A stretch of 12,569 bases of DNA, taken from contig JAQUOR010000028.1 of NCBI GenBank assembly GCA_028717025.1, positions 1-12,569 of the forward strand, in the 5' to 3' direction. Source of the DNA: Candidatus Omnitrophota bacterium. GTDB taxonomy: Bacteria; Omnitrophota; Gorgyraeia; Duberdicusellales; 4484-171. A model generated the notes under the pieces. That model made no database searches, was not told the DNA's origin, and worked only from the letters and a program-made list of their open reading frames with translations. Shown one piece after another: positions 1 through 6,718 of the stretch. A program made the position numbers and the translations under genes. Every line of letters starts with the position of its first letter. Within the stretch, counting starts at the first letter, position 1.

Positions 1-298
1 CAGTAAAACGCAGATCACGGCAATTGAGGAAAAACCAAAAAACCCGAAATCAAATTACGCCGTAACCGGCATATATATGTATGATGCAAAAGTATTTGAT
101 TTTATCCGGGGGCTTAAGAAATCGCGCAGAGGAGAATATGAGATTACGGACATCAACAACGCTTATTTAAAGGAAGGTTTACTTACCTATGACATTGTAA
201 AAGGTTTCTGGACAGATGCGGGGACCTTTGAGTCGTTACTGAAGGCAAACTTACTCGTCGCTAAAAAAGAGGGTATGCGGCAGGAGGACTTACTATGA
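1..298 (+). CDS. rmlA: Glucose-1-phosphate thymidylyltransferase, C-terminal 98 residues (5' end outside window)
   Basis: The enzyme couples glucose-1-phosphate with dTTP to make dTDP-glucose, the entry step for dTDP-deoxysugars in the cytoplasm. The reading frame is open from base 2, so only the C-terminal part is present. Visible family landmarks are IEEKPKNPKSNYAVTGIY at fragment residues 8-25, the substrate-side segment RGEYEITDINNAYL, and the closing GFWTDAGTFESLLKAN, which resembles the GFxWxDTGTxxSL ending of RmlA. The ending looks like the shorter single-domain RmlA type (about 230-250 residues), without the extra tail of the E. coli enzyme. Its TGA overlaps the rmlB ATG as ATGA, which points to translational coupling. 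Because dTDP-glucose is the substrate of the next gene, the context supports the assignment. The catalytic N-terminal half cannot be checked here. Confidence 0.88.
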   Translation, partial: SKTQITAIEEKPKNPKSNYAVTGIYMYDAKVFDFIRGLKKSRRGEYEITDINNAYLKEGLLTYDIVKGFWTDAGTFESLLKANLLVAKKEGMRQEDLL

Positions 299-1254
299 AA
301 TTACTGGTAACCGGAGGGGCGGGGTTCATCGGCTCACATTTCGTTCGTTATATCCTGCAAACATACGCTGATTACAAAATTATTAACCTTGATGCCTTAA
401 GTTATGCGGGTAATCCGGAAAATTTAAAAGATATCGAAAAGAATAAATCGTACACTTTCGTAAAAGGGGATATCCGCGATTTCAAAACCGTTAAAGGACT
501 TCTAAAAGGGGTTGATGTCATACTTAATTTTGCCGCGCAAACTCACGTGGATAGATCAATCAAAGAAGCAAAAGATTTTGTCGAGACCAACATAAACGGA
601 GTCTTTACCCTTCTTGAGGCAGCCCGTAGCGCAAAAATACAAAAGTTTATCCAGATAAGCACGGATGAGGTCTATGGCAGTATCCTGGAGGGCTCTTTTA
701 TCGAGAAGGATGCCCTTTCACCTTCCAGCCCCTATTCTGCTTCAAAGGCCGGCGCTGACCTTTTATGTAATGCCTACGCACTCACCTACAGAATGCCTCT
801 TATCATCACGCGCTCGAGCAACAACTTCGGCCCTTACCAATACCCGGAAAAAGTAATTCCGCTTTTTGTCACCAATATTCTTGAAGGCAAAAAAGTACCG
901 CTTTATGGTGATGGTCTTAACGTACGGGATTGGCTTTTTGTTTTGGACAATGTCCGCGCTATCGATTTTATCCTGCATAAAGGGGAAGCCGGTCAGATCT
1001 ATAATATTTCTGCCGACAATGAATTAAATAACTTAGAGCTTACCGCCTTGATTTTAAAAAAATTCGGCTTAGGCTCTGAATGGATACAATACGTAGAAGA
1101 CAGGGCGGCTCACGATCGTCGTTACTCATTAGACTCCAGCAAGTTGCGTCACTTGGGCTGGAAGCCGATATACGACTTTGAAAAATCGATTGAAGCAACT
1201 ATTGATTGGTACAAGACAAATGTGCAGTGGTGGAAAAAACTAAAAAAATCTTAA
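295..1254 (+). CDS. rmlB: dTDP-glucose 4,6-dehydratase
   Basis: This extended short-chain dehydrogenase/reductase (SDR) converts dTDP-glucose to dTDP-4-dehydro-6-deoxyglucose with bound NAD+. At 319 residues it is close to the family's usual 320-360. The N-terminal nucleotide site is GGAGFIGSH (7-15). The dehydratase-specific catalytic triplet Thr-Asp-Glu is at 123-125 (ISTDEVYGS), and the SDR pair Tyr147/Lys151 lies in YSASK. RSSNNFGPYQYPEK and RDWLFVLDN are typical RmlB substrate segments, the latter usually reading RDWLYVEDH. The C-terminal DRAAHDRRYSLDSSK matches the sugar-nucleotide binding stretch, with Ala-Ala where Pro-Gly is common. The ATG is preceded by AGGAGG at 282-287 with a 7-nt gap, the strongest ribosome site in the operon. 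It lies between the rmlA remnant and rmlD, as in rhamnose clusters. Presence of the Asp-Glu pair makes an epimerase reading unlikely. Confidence 0.95.
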   Translation: MKLLVTGGAGFIGSHFVRYILQTYADYKIINLDALSYAGNPENLKDIEKNKSYTFVKGDIRDFKTVKGLLKGVDVILNFAAQTHVDRSIKEAKDFVETNINGVFTLLEAARSAKIQKFIQISTDEVYGSILEGSFIEKDALSPSSPYSASKAGADLLCNAYALTYRMPLIITRSSNNFGPYQYPEKVIPLFVTNILEGKKVPLYGDGLNVRDWLFVLDNVRAIDFILHKGEAGQIYNISADNELNNLELTALILKKFGLGSEWIQYVEDRAAHDRRYSLDSSKLRHLGWKPIYDFEKSIEATIDWYKTNVQWWKKLKKS

Positions 1255-2099
1255 TTACCGGCGGCCGGGGAATGCTGGGCGCAGCTCTTTCTAAAACTTT
1301 GTCTTCCTTCTATGCAATTACCGCGATAGATAAAGAAGAGTGCGACATTACCAACGCGGTAGCCGTAAAAAAGTTTTTTTCGGATAAAACTTTTGATGCG
1401 GTCGTTCATTGCGCCGCTTATACTAATGTCGATAAAGCAGAGGACGAGCCTGAACTGGCTCTTCTCATAAACGCTCAGGGCACGCAAAATTTAGTAACAG
1501 CGACGTGCACGCACGATTGTCTTTTTGTGCACATCAGCACTGATTATGTTTTTGACGGCACTAAAGAGGCGCCGTATACCGAAGGAGACCGGCCGCACCC
1601 CTTAAGCATCTATGGCGCCACAAAATTGAAAGGGGAATATTCCGTGCAGACACACCCAAGGGGGACGATCATAAGGACAAGCTGGCTTTTCGGGCCCGGC
1701 GGAAATAATTTTGTCCGCACGATACTCTCGCTTGCTCGACAAAAAGATACATTGAGCGTCGTAAACGATCAAATGGGTTCTCCTACGTACACAATGCATC
1801 TCGCGGACGCTCTACGTGAGATCCTAAAAATATATTTCAGCAAAGGGTTGGCCTACGGCGTCTATCACGTTACTAATTCGGGAGTATGCAGCTGGTATGC
1901 TTTTGCCCGGGAGGTTGTTAAAAATGCAAATCTTTCTACGCGGGTTCTTCCAACAACTTCCGCCCAATACATACGAAAAGCTAAGCGGCCGCAAAATTCT
2001 GCGCTTTCGAATGAAAAATTTTATGCGTTGACGGGCCGGTATTTACCGCCGTGGCAAACTGCGGTAGCACAATACATGGAAAAGGACATGCATGAATAA
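1230..2099 (+). CDS. rmlD: dTDP-4-dehydrorhamnose reductase
   Basis: The enzyme reduces dTDP-4-dehydro-L-rhamnose to dTDP-L-rhamnose with NAD(P)H. The nucleotide site is GGRGMLG (11-17), followed by the RmlD hallmarks CAAYTNVDKAE, STDYVFDG (103-110), Tyr128/Lys132 in YGATK, and DQMGSPTY. RPQNSALSNEKF near the end fits the family's RPxxSxLxxxK segment. I start the protein at the GTG at 1230 (289 residues; GTG at 1227 is equally possible), because the conserved Rossmann strand KKILITGG begins only four residues later. The TTG at 1206 would lengthen the protein by eight non-conserved residues. No Shine-Dalgarno site is visible, and the start lies about 25 nt inside rmlB, so initiation probably depends on translational coupling. 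RmlC, which makes this enzyme's substrate, is not visible next to it and could be encoded upstream. Confidence 0.92.
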   Translation: MEKTKKILITGGRGMLGAALSKTLSSFYAITAIDKEECDITNAVAVKKFFSDKTFDAVVHCAAYTNVDKAEDEPELALLINAQGTQNLVTATCTHDCLFVHISTDYVFDGTKEAPYTEGDRPHPLSIYGATKLKGEYSVQTHPRGTIIRTSWLFGPGGNNFVRTILSLARQKDTLSVVNDQMGSPTYTMHLADALREILKIYFSKGLAYGVYHVTNSGVCSWYAFAREVVKNANLSTRVLPTTSAQYIRKAKRPQNSALSNEKFYALTGRYLPPWQTAVAQYMEKDMHE

Positions 2100-3063
2100 T
2101 ATGGGTACGTTAAAAAATAAAAAGGTCCTAGTGACGGGCGGATGCGGTTTTATAGGTTCGCATATCGTCGATAGACTTCTTAATGAAGGTGCCGTTGTCG
2201 CTGTCATGGATAATTTGGCCAGCGGTAAAATCGAAAATATCGCTCACCATAAAAACAATATTACCTTTCTTGAAAAAGATATACGGGACGAAAAAGCCCT
2301 TACGCAAGCCCTTAAGGGGGTTGAGCTTGTGTGCCATCAGGCTGCGTTACGCAGTGTCCCTAAGTCGGTTTTGCAGCCTTACGAATACCATGACGTCAAT
2401 GTGACCGCTACTTTAAAATTATTTTTAAAGGCCAAGGAATCAGGCGTTACGCGCATCGCGTACGCTTCATCGAGCTCTGTCTATGGAGAACGGGAAGACT
2501 TTCCCGAAAGAGAAACTGATTTTCCCCTTCCTATATCCCCGTACGCTGCGTCAAAGTTAATGGATGAGCATTATGCGTATCTTTTTGCCAAATTATATAA
2601 TTTCGAAATAGTGTCGCTACGCTATTTCAACGTCTATGGTCCGCGTCAATCCATGGATGACGAGTATTCGGTAGTAATACCAAAATTTATACATTGCCTC
2701 TTATGTAACGAAAACCCTCCCATATACGGTGACGGGAACCAGGAACGGGATTTTACTTTTATTGAAAATGTTGTCGATGCCAACGTCCGCGCGCTCACCA
2801 CACCGGGTATCGGAGGCGAAGTTTTTAACGTCGCAAACGGCCAGCCGCATTCGGTTAACGAACTCCTTGTGATGCTGAAAAAAATCATGAATAAACCCGA
2901 CGTTTGCGCGCACCATCTTGCCCCGCGCACCGGGGATGTACGCAAAACCTGGGCTGACGTTTCTAAAGCAAAAAGGATTCTTGACTGGCAGCCTCGTCTT
3001 GATTTTTACTCAGGTCTACAGAAAACTGTTGAATGGTTTAAGGCGCAGAAAGGAAAAAAATGA
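2092..3063 (+). CDS. UDP-hexose / UDP-N-acetylhexosamine 4-epimerase-like SDR
   Basis: An extended SDR of 323 residues that probably inverts C4 of a UDP-sugar through a transient 4-keto intermediate. The NAD site is GGCGFIGSH (16-24). The catalytic Ser lies in SSSSVYGE (127-133), with Tyr151/Lys155 in YAASK. RYFNVYGPRQ and IYGDGNQERDFTFIENV are typical of GalE/WbpP-type epimerases, and the overall pattern (NLASGKIENI, CHQAALRSVPKSV, then VNVTATL) is closest to the WbpP/archaeal GalE group. At the site where E. coli GalE has Tyr299, human GALE Cys307 and WbpP Ser306, this protein has Thr286 in VRKTWADVSKA. A small residue there usually admits N-acetylated sugars, so UDP-GlcNAc/GalNAc is a plausible substrate (inference). 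The ATG at 2092 has AAAGGA at 2081-2086 and overlaps the end of rmlD by 8 nt; ATG 2101 is an alternative. Confidence 0.85.
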   Translation: MNNMGTLKNKKVLVTGGCGFIGSHIVDRLLNEGAVVAVMDNLASGKIENIAHHKNNITFLEKDIRDEKALTQALKGVELVCHQAALRSVPKSVLQPYEYHDVNVTATLKLFLKAKESGVTRIAYASSSSVYGEREDFPERETDFPLPISPYAASKLMDEHYAYLFAKLYNFEIVSLRYFNVYGPRQSMDDEYSVVIPKFIHCLLCNENPPIYGDGNQERDFTFIENVVDANVRALTTPGIGGEVFNVANGQPHSVNELLVMLKKIMNKPDVCAHHLAPRTGDVRKTWADVSKAKRILDWQPRLDFYSGLQKTVEWFKAQKGKK

Positions 3064-3992
3064 ATATACTTATTACCGGAGGGGCGGGGTTCATCGGTTC
3101 GCATCTGTGCAAAATGTTCTTAACACGGGGCCATAGCGTCATCTGTGTGGATAATTTTATTACGGGCTCACGCGAAAACGTAAAAGAATTTTTGCCAAAT
3201 CGCCGGTTTAAACTCATAGAGCACGATATCGCAACCGCCCTTTATGTAACGCAAGGCTTGGACTGGGTGCTGCATTTCGCTTCTATCGCTTCTCCCAACG
3301 CTTATCTAAGCGAGCCCATTAAAACCTTAAAGTCGGGTCTTTTGGGGACGTATAATTGCTTGGGGATTGCAAAAGCAAAAAAGGCAAAATTCCTGCTCGC
3401 TTCAACCAGCGAAATTTATGGCGATCCCTGTATCCATCCGCAAACGGAAGAATACTGGGGCAATGTCAACCCCATTGGCACGCGCAGTTGTTATGATGAA
3501 AGCAAACGCGGCGCCGAAGCCTTGACCTATGCCTATCAGCGTCAGCATGGCGTAAATATAAGAGTTGTGCGTATTTTTAATACCTACGGCCCGAACATGC
3601 AGGCAGATGACGGCAGAGTTGTCTCTAATTTCATAGTCCAGGCATTGCAAAATCAGCCCCTGACAATTTATGGCAAGGGCAACCAGACACGCTCATTCTG
3701 CTATGTCGACGATCTAATACAGGGGATAGCAAAAACAATGGGAGCTGATTACACGCTGCCTATTAATCTGGGCAACCCCGGAGAATTTACCGTCAGGGAG
3801 CTGGCGCAGCTCGTGATACGCCTGACAAAGTCGCGTTCGACAATACAGTTTTTTGAGTTACCCCAGGACGATCCAAAACGCAGGCGTCCCGATATACGCA
3901 AAGCAAAAAAAATACTGGGTTTTAAACCGCGAGTCACGCTTACGCAAGGCCTAAAAAAAACAATCGCTTATTTCAGGAAAAAGCTGGGTTAA
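3060..3992 (+). CDS. uxs: UDP-glucuronate decarboxylase (UDP-xylose synthase)
   Basis: The enzyme oxidises UDP-glucuronate at C4, decarboxylates it and reduces the 4-keto-pentose to UDP-xylose, all on bound NAD. The 310-residue protein corresponds to the soluble bacterial form without a membrane anchor. It shows GGAGFIGSH (7-15), HFASIASPNAYL in place of the usual HLASPASPxxY, and the strongly diagnostic run TSEIYGDPCIHPQTEEYWG (116-134) followed by NVNPIGTRSCYDESKRGAE. This contains the catalytic Thr116/Glu118 and Tyr145/Lys149. RIFNTYGPNMQADDGRVVSN and IYGKGNQTRSFCYVDDLI complete the UXS pattern. Family members usually have Arg where this one has Asn179 (TYGPNM). The ATG overlaps the preceding stop as ATGA, with AAAGGA at 3049-3054. 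UDP-glucuronate must come from a UDP-glucose dehydrogenase encoded elsewhere. Confidence 0.93.
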   Translation: MNILITGGAGFIGSHLCKMFLTRGHSVICVDNFITGSRENVKEFLPNRRFKLIEHDIATALYVTQGLDWVLHFASIASPNAYLSEPIKTLKSGLLGTYNCLGIAKAKKAKFLLASTSEIYGDPCIHPQTEEYWGNVNPIGTRSCYDESKRGAEALTYAYQRQHGVNIRVVRIFNTYGPNMQADDGRVVSNFIVQALQNQPLTIYGKGNQTRSFCYVDDLIQGIAKTMGADYTLPINLGNPGEFTVRELAQLVIRLTKSRSTIQFFELPQDDPKRRRPDIRKAKKILGFKPRVTLTQGLKKTIAYFRKKLG

Positions 3993-4017
3993 ATACCCCT
4001 AAAGGAGCTCAAGGGCA

Positions 4018-5166
4018 ATGGCCGGTAACACTAAAATTCACCTTTTGGATCTAAAGAGAGAGTATGCGTTTTTAAAAAAAGACATTGCGAAAGAAACCAA
4101 GAAATGTTTTGCAACGCAAAGCTGGATTCTCGGCGAACAACTCGTTACTTTAGAAACCGCCCTGACCGGGTACCTGAACACTAAGTATGCGCTTGGTGTT
4201 GCTTCGGGAACCGACGCTCTTCTTATTGCCCTGCGCACGCAGGCGTTCCGCTTAAAAAAAAAGGGGGGGTTTTTTGACGCAAAAGACGAGATTATTACAA
4301 CACCTTTTACCTTTGTGGCAACCGCCGAAGTAATTACCCGCGCCGGAGCAACGCCTGTGTTTGTCGATATAGACCCCGCAACGTTCAATATTTCTCCCTC
4401 TTCAATTAAGCGGGCAATTACGCAAAACACAAAAGGCATTATTCCCGTGCACCTGTATGGATTAGGGTGCGCAATGGATGAGATCTTAAAAATCGCGAAA
4501 ACGCATAATCTTTTTATTGTGGAAGATGTGGCGCAAAGCTTCGGTGCATCGTATAAGGGTACAAAGCTGGGCACTTTGGGTGATGCGGGCTGTTTTAGTT
4601 TCTTTCCTTCGAAAAATCTGGGTGCCTACGGAGACGGGGGACTCGTTGCTACAGATGATGATATGGCGGCAATTCTTACAAAGGCCTTACGAAACCACGG
4701 TCAGTTGCAGAAGTATGATGCGGCCTATATTGGGTATAATTCGCGTCTTGATTCCTTCCAGGCAGCGGTGCTGCTGGCGAAGCTAAAACACATCGACCGC
4801 TTTAACGAACTGCGCAATAACGTTGCTCAAAAATACGCCCGCGGCTTGGCCCGCGTAACGCAGGTGCAGCTCCCTCTTGTGCCAAAAAACCATACGCATG
4901 TCTATAACCTTTATAACATTATGGTACCCGCTGATATCAGGGACGCCCTTTTAAAACACCTGGGGCATCAAGGCATCGAGTCGCGCGTGTACTACCCTAT
5001 CCCTCTTCATAAAATGGGAGCCTTTTGCAACGCGCGCAGAGTCGGAACCCTCGAAAATACGGAAAAGGCTTCCCTGGGTATTTTAAGCCTTCCCCTTAAC
5101 CCTTTTTTGCAAGACGGGGAAATAAAGTACGTAATAAAAGCAATAGGGGATTTCTTTTCACTATAA
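4018..5166 (+). CDS. DegT/DnrJ/EryC1/StrS family sugar aminotransferase
   Basis: A PLP-dependent fold-type I aminotransferase that probably moves an amino group onto a keto-sugar nucleotide for a surface polysaccharide. The 382 residues show the family order: SGTDAL (63-68) for PLP phosphate binding, TTPFTFVATAEVITRAGATPVFVDID (94-119), HLYG (145-148), VEDVAQSFGA with the pyridine-binding Asp170, and Lys199 in SFFPSKNLGAYGDGG as the Schiff-base lysine. GYNSRLDSFQAAVL is the dimer/substrate segment. Between LALR and DEIITT it carries about nine extra residues (LKKKGGFFDA region) compared with the common xALGIGPGDEVI form. I recall related proteins with a similar insert, so the frame is probably intact. 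AAAGGAG at 4001-4007 gives a good ribosome site. It could be WbpE-like or FdtB/DesI-like; the substrate (dTDP-4-keto or UDP-3-keto sugar) cannot be read from sequence alone. Confidence 0.9.
   Translation: MAGNTKIHLLDLKREYAFLKKDIAKETKKCFATQSWILGEQLVTLETALTGYLNTKYALGVASGTDALLIALRTQAFRLKKKGGFFDAKDEIITTPFTFVATAEVITRAGATPVFVDIDPATFNISPSSIKRAITQNTKGIIPVHLYGLGCAMDEILKIAKTHNLFIVEDVAQSFGASYKGTKLGTLGDAGCFSFFPSKNLGAYGDGGLVATDDDMAAILTKALRNHGQLQKYDAAYIGYNSRLDSFQAAVLLAKLKHIDRFNELRNNVAQKYARGLARVTQVQLPLVPKNHTHVYNLYNIMVPADIRDALLKHLGHQGIESRVYYPIPLHKMGAFCNARRVGTLENTEKASLGILSLPLNPFLQDGEIKYVIKAIGDFFSL
4254..4275 (+). repeat. Consecutive homopolymers A9-G7-T6 inside the aminotransferase gene
   Basis: Three mononucleotide runs abut each other: nine A (4254-4262), seven G (4263-4269) and six T (4270-4275). 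They encode Leu-Lys-Lys-Lys-Gly-Gly-Phe-Phe at the site of the extra loop in the aminotransferase. The downstream frame is the correct one as written. Confidence 0.95.
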
Positions 5167-5221
5167 AGTGGTATATATTTATAACTCATTGATAATAAAC
5201 AAGTTGTATTTGCACGGTAGA

Positions 5222-5249
5222 TTGAAAAAACCCTGGTTTATAGTATAAT
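5222..5249 (+). promoter_or_regulatory. dnaA promoter, sigma70 type
   Basis: A -35 element TTGAAA (5222-5227, five of six to TTGACA) and a perfect -10 TATAAT (5244-5249) are separated by 16 bp. The predicted transcription start is about 5256-5258. This gives a leader of roughly 55 nt ahead of the dnaA ATG at 5312 and rules out the upstream in-frame TTG at 5252 as a likely start codon. Confidence 0.82.
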
Positions 5250-5270
5250 TATTGCTCGTAACTACCTCAT

Positions 5271-5299
5271 TGTGCATAACTTGTGAAATTTGTGAATTC
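5271..5299 (-). promoter_or_regulatory. DnaA box TTATGCACA plus two degenerate repeats in the dnaA leader
   Basis: On the - strand, 5271-5279 reads TTATGCACA, a full match to the DnaA-box consensus TTATNCACA. Two weaker copies follow at 5282-5290 (AATTTCACA) and 5291-5299 (GAATTCACA). On the + strand these appear as three TTGTG starts at 5270, 5281 and 5290. They lie just downstream of the predicted transcription start, a position suited to autorepression of dnaA, and may also form the upstream half of the origin. Confidence 0.65.
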
Positions 5300-5311
5300 A
5301 GCAATACTACT

Positions 5312-6643
5312 ATGGAAAAAATCTGGCAAACCTGCAAAGACGCATTAAAAAAGACCCTGGGGGAGACCTCCTTTGACACCTGGATTGCGCCGCTCAATTT
5401 TAAGAAACTCGAGGGCGCAACGTTAGTGCTCGAGGCTCCGGATGGTTTCTTCAAAAACTGGATAGAGACTAATTATCTTGCCCAGATAAAACAGGCGTTA
5501 AAAGATTTCCTTCAAAAAGACATCGAGGTCGCTTTTGAGGTAAACCCGAGTCTTTTGCAGCGTTCGACCAACAAAATTTTTAAAACTATTGAAAAAAGCT
5601 TTCAGGAAGAACCGCAGGATTCTTTGCGTTTAAATGCCCGGTTTTCTTTCGACGCTTTTATTGTCGGCGCTTCTAACCGTATGGCGCATGCGGCAAGCTT
5701 GGCGGTCGCGGGCTCTCCGGGAAAAGCATACAACCCGCTTTTTATTTATGGGGGGGTGGGTCTGGGCAAAACCCATTTAATGCATGCTATTGCCCACCAG
5801 GCACTCGCGCAAAATCCACAGGCAAAGGTCAAATACACCTCCTCGGAAAAATTTACCAATGAACTGATGATGGCAATTCAGAATAAAGGGACCGAAAAAT
5901 TCCGTCAAAAATACAGAAATATCGATATGTTGCTTATCGACGACATTCAGTTTCTTGGCGGTAAGGAAGCGACCCAGGAAGAATTTTTCCATACCTTTAA
6001 CGTCTTGTACGACTACCACAAACAAATCGTCGTCTCTTCCGACAGGCCCCCAAAAGAAATCCCGAAACTGGAAGAAAGGCTCGTGTCGCGCTTCAGCTGG
6101 GGACTTGTGGTCGATATCCAACTCCCTGATTTCGAAACGCGGGTAGCAATCTTACGTAAAAAACTGGAAAAAGACCCCATTAAAATCGACGATGATGTCA
6201 TTGCTTTTATCGCCAAAAATATCTCAACCAACATCCGGGAACTGGAAGGGGCCCTGATCAGGATCATCGCCTACTCTCTTATAGAAAATAAACCTATTTC
6301 TCTGGAGCTGGCAAAAGAGATATTAAAAGATATGGTCAAGGAAATCTATAAACGTATAACCCCGGACATCATTCTTGAGAGAGTAGATAATTACTTTACT
6401 ATCTCGAAGGAAGATTTAAAAAAAGAGAAACGCAATAAGGCTTTAGTGTTGCCGCGCCAAATTGCTATGTATCTTATCCGGGAATTAACGGAATTATCGC
6501 TGCCCGAGATCGGCATGTTTTTTGGCGCGAAACACCACACGACCATTTTGTATGCCCACAAGAAGATCAAGGAAGACTTAAAAAAGGACGAAAAGATACG
6601 CTTGATCGTTAACAGCCTTACACAGGAAATTAAGAGGTTGTAG
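5312..6643 (+). CDS. dnaA: Chromosomal replication initiator protein DnaA
   Basis: DnaA binds DnaA boxes at oriC, oligomerises with ATP and opens the duplex. The 443-residue protein starts at ATG 5312 (MEKIWQTCKDALKK), which matches the usual domain I start; a TTG 20 codons upstream lies before the predicted transcription start. Domain I spans about 1-80, and the domain II linker is short (about 80-105). Domain III contains Walker A GGVGLGKT (147-154), Walker B LLIDDIQF (207-214), the RLVSRFSWG arginine-finger region (256-264) and sensor II NIRELEGAL (307-315). Domain IV covers about 350-443, with Arg382 (LPRQIAM) equivalent to E. coli Arg399 in the minor groove. The signature helix reads GAKHHTT (405-411) where E. 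coli has GGRDHTT, so the base-contacting Asp433 is replaced by His408. No Shine-Dalgarno site is seen. dnaN follows after 96 nt. Confidence 0.97.
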   Translation: MEKIWQTCKDALKKTLGETSFDTWIAPLNFKKLEGATLVLEAPDGFFKNWIETNYLAQIKQALKDFLQKDIEVAFEVNPSLLQRSTNKIFKTIEKSFQEEPQDSLRLNARFSFDAFIVGASNRMAHAASLAVAGSPGKAYNPLFIYGGVGLGKTHLMHAIAHQALAQNPQAKVKYTSSEKFTNELMMAIQNKGTEKFRQKYRNIDMLLIDDIQFLGGKEATQEEFFHTFNVLYDYHKQIVVSSDRPPKEIPKLEERLVSRFSWGLVVDIQLPDFETRVAILRKKLEKDPIKIDDDVIAFIAKNISTNIRELEGALIRIIAYSLIENKPISLELAKEILKDMVKEIYKRITPDIILERVDNYFTISKEDLKKEKRNKALVLPRQIAMYLIRELTELSLPEIGMFFGAKHHTTILYAHKKIKEDLKKDEKIRLIVNSLTQEIKRL

Positions 6644-6652
6644 AGAGCGCCC

Positions 6653-6661
6653 TGTGAATAA
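6653..6661 (-). promoter_or_regulatory. DnaA box TTATTCACA
   Basis: The - strand reads TTATTCACA, a full match to TTATNCACA. The bases CCTGTGAA at 6651-6658 form an exact inverted repeat with TTCACAGG at 6713-6720, so this box and the one at 6710 face each other across the dnaN promoter. Confidence 0.72.
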
Positions 6662-6667
6662 AAAGAC

Positions 6668-6695
6668 TGGTTTTTCTCTTAATTTTTGGTACAAT
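6668..6695 (+). promoter_or_regulatory. dnaN promoter with extended -10
   Basis: The -10 element TACAAT (6690-6695) is preceded by TGG (6687-6689), giving an extended TGn -10. The -35 is weak (TGGTTT at 6668-6673, spacer 16). Transcription would start near 6702, leaving a leader of about 38 nt that consists mostly of the + strand DnaA box and the trio run, with no Shine-Dalgarno sequence. Confidence 0.6.
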
Positions 6696-6709
6696 TACTC
6701 ATCTTAACA

Positions 6710-6718
6710 GTTTTCACA
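6710..6718 (+). promoter_or_regulatory. DnaA box-like site GTTTTCACA adjoining the trio run
   Basis: Eight of nine positions match TTWTNCACA; only the first base deviates. It points toward the trio run with GGCC between them, which is the orientation and spacing expected of the last box in a DnaA basal unwinding system. Confidence 0.62.

Larger units (their letters stand above)
5167..5311 (+). promoter_or_regulatory. dnaA upstream region (145 nt), AT-rich, with promoter and DnaA-box cluster
   Basis: This gap separates the sugar operon from the replication genes. Its first part (5167-5220) is strongly AT-rich, with stretches such as GTATATATTTATAAC, and has no convincing rho-independent terminator; the only hairpin seen is a 4-bp CACT/AGTG stem around 5159-5170. 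The middle holds a sigma70-type promoter and the last 45 nt hold DnaA-box-like sites, listed separately. No Shine-Dalgarno sequence precedes the dnaA ATG. Read-through from the sugar operon remains possible. Confidence 0.75.

Noticed and set aside
3146..3154. Perfect DnaA box (- strand TTATCCACA) inside uxs
   Set aside because: It encodes the conserved Val-Asp-Asn of the Rossmann fold and stands alone about 2 kb from the origin candidate; it is probably a chance result of coding.
4254..4275. Frameshift in the aminotransferase gene at the homopolymer runs
   Set aside because: Family motifs before and after the runs are in the same frame and the protein is of full length; only a short loop differs.
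4038..4574. 178-codon open frame on the - strand
   Set aside because: It lies fully inside the aminotransferase gene, has no recognisable motif and no ribosome site; its openness follows from the codon pattern of the + strand gene.
5159..5170. Terminator after the sugar operon (CACT/AGTG hairpin)
   Set aside because: The stem is only 4 bp and AT-rich, with no following T run, so it does not support a terminator.
5252..5311. Longer dnaA start at TTG 5252
   Set aside because: The extra 20 residues match no DnaA, and the codon lies at or before the predicted transcription start and across the DnaA-box cluster.
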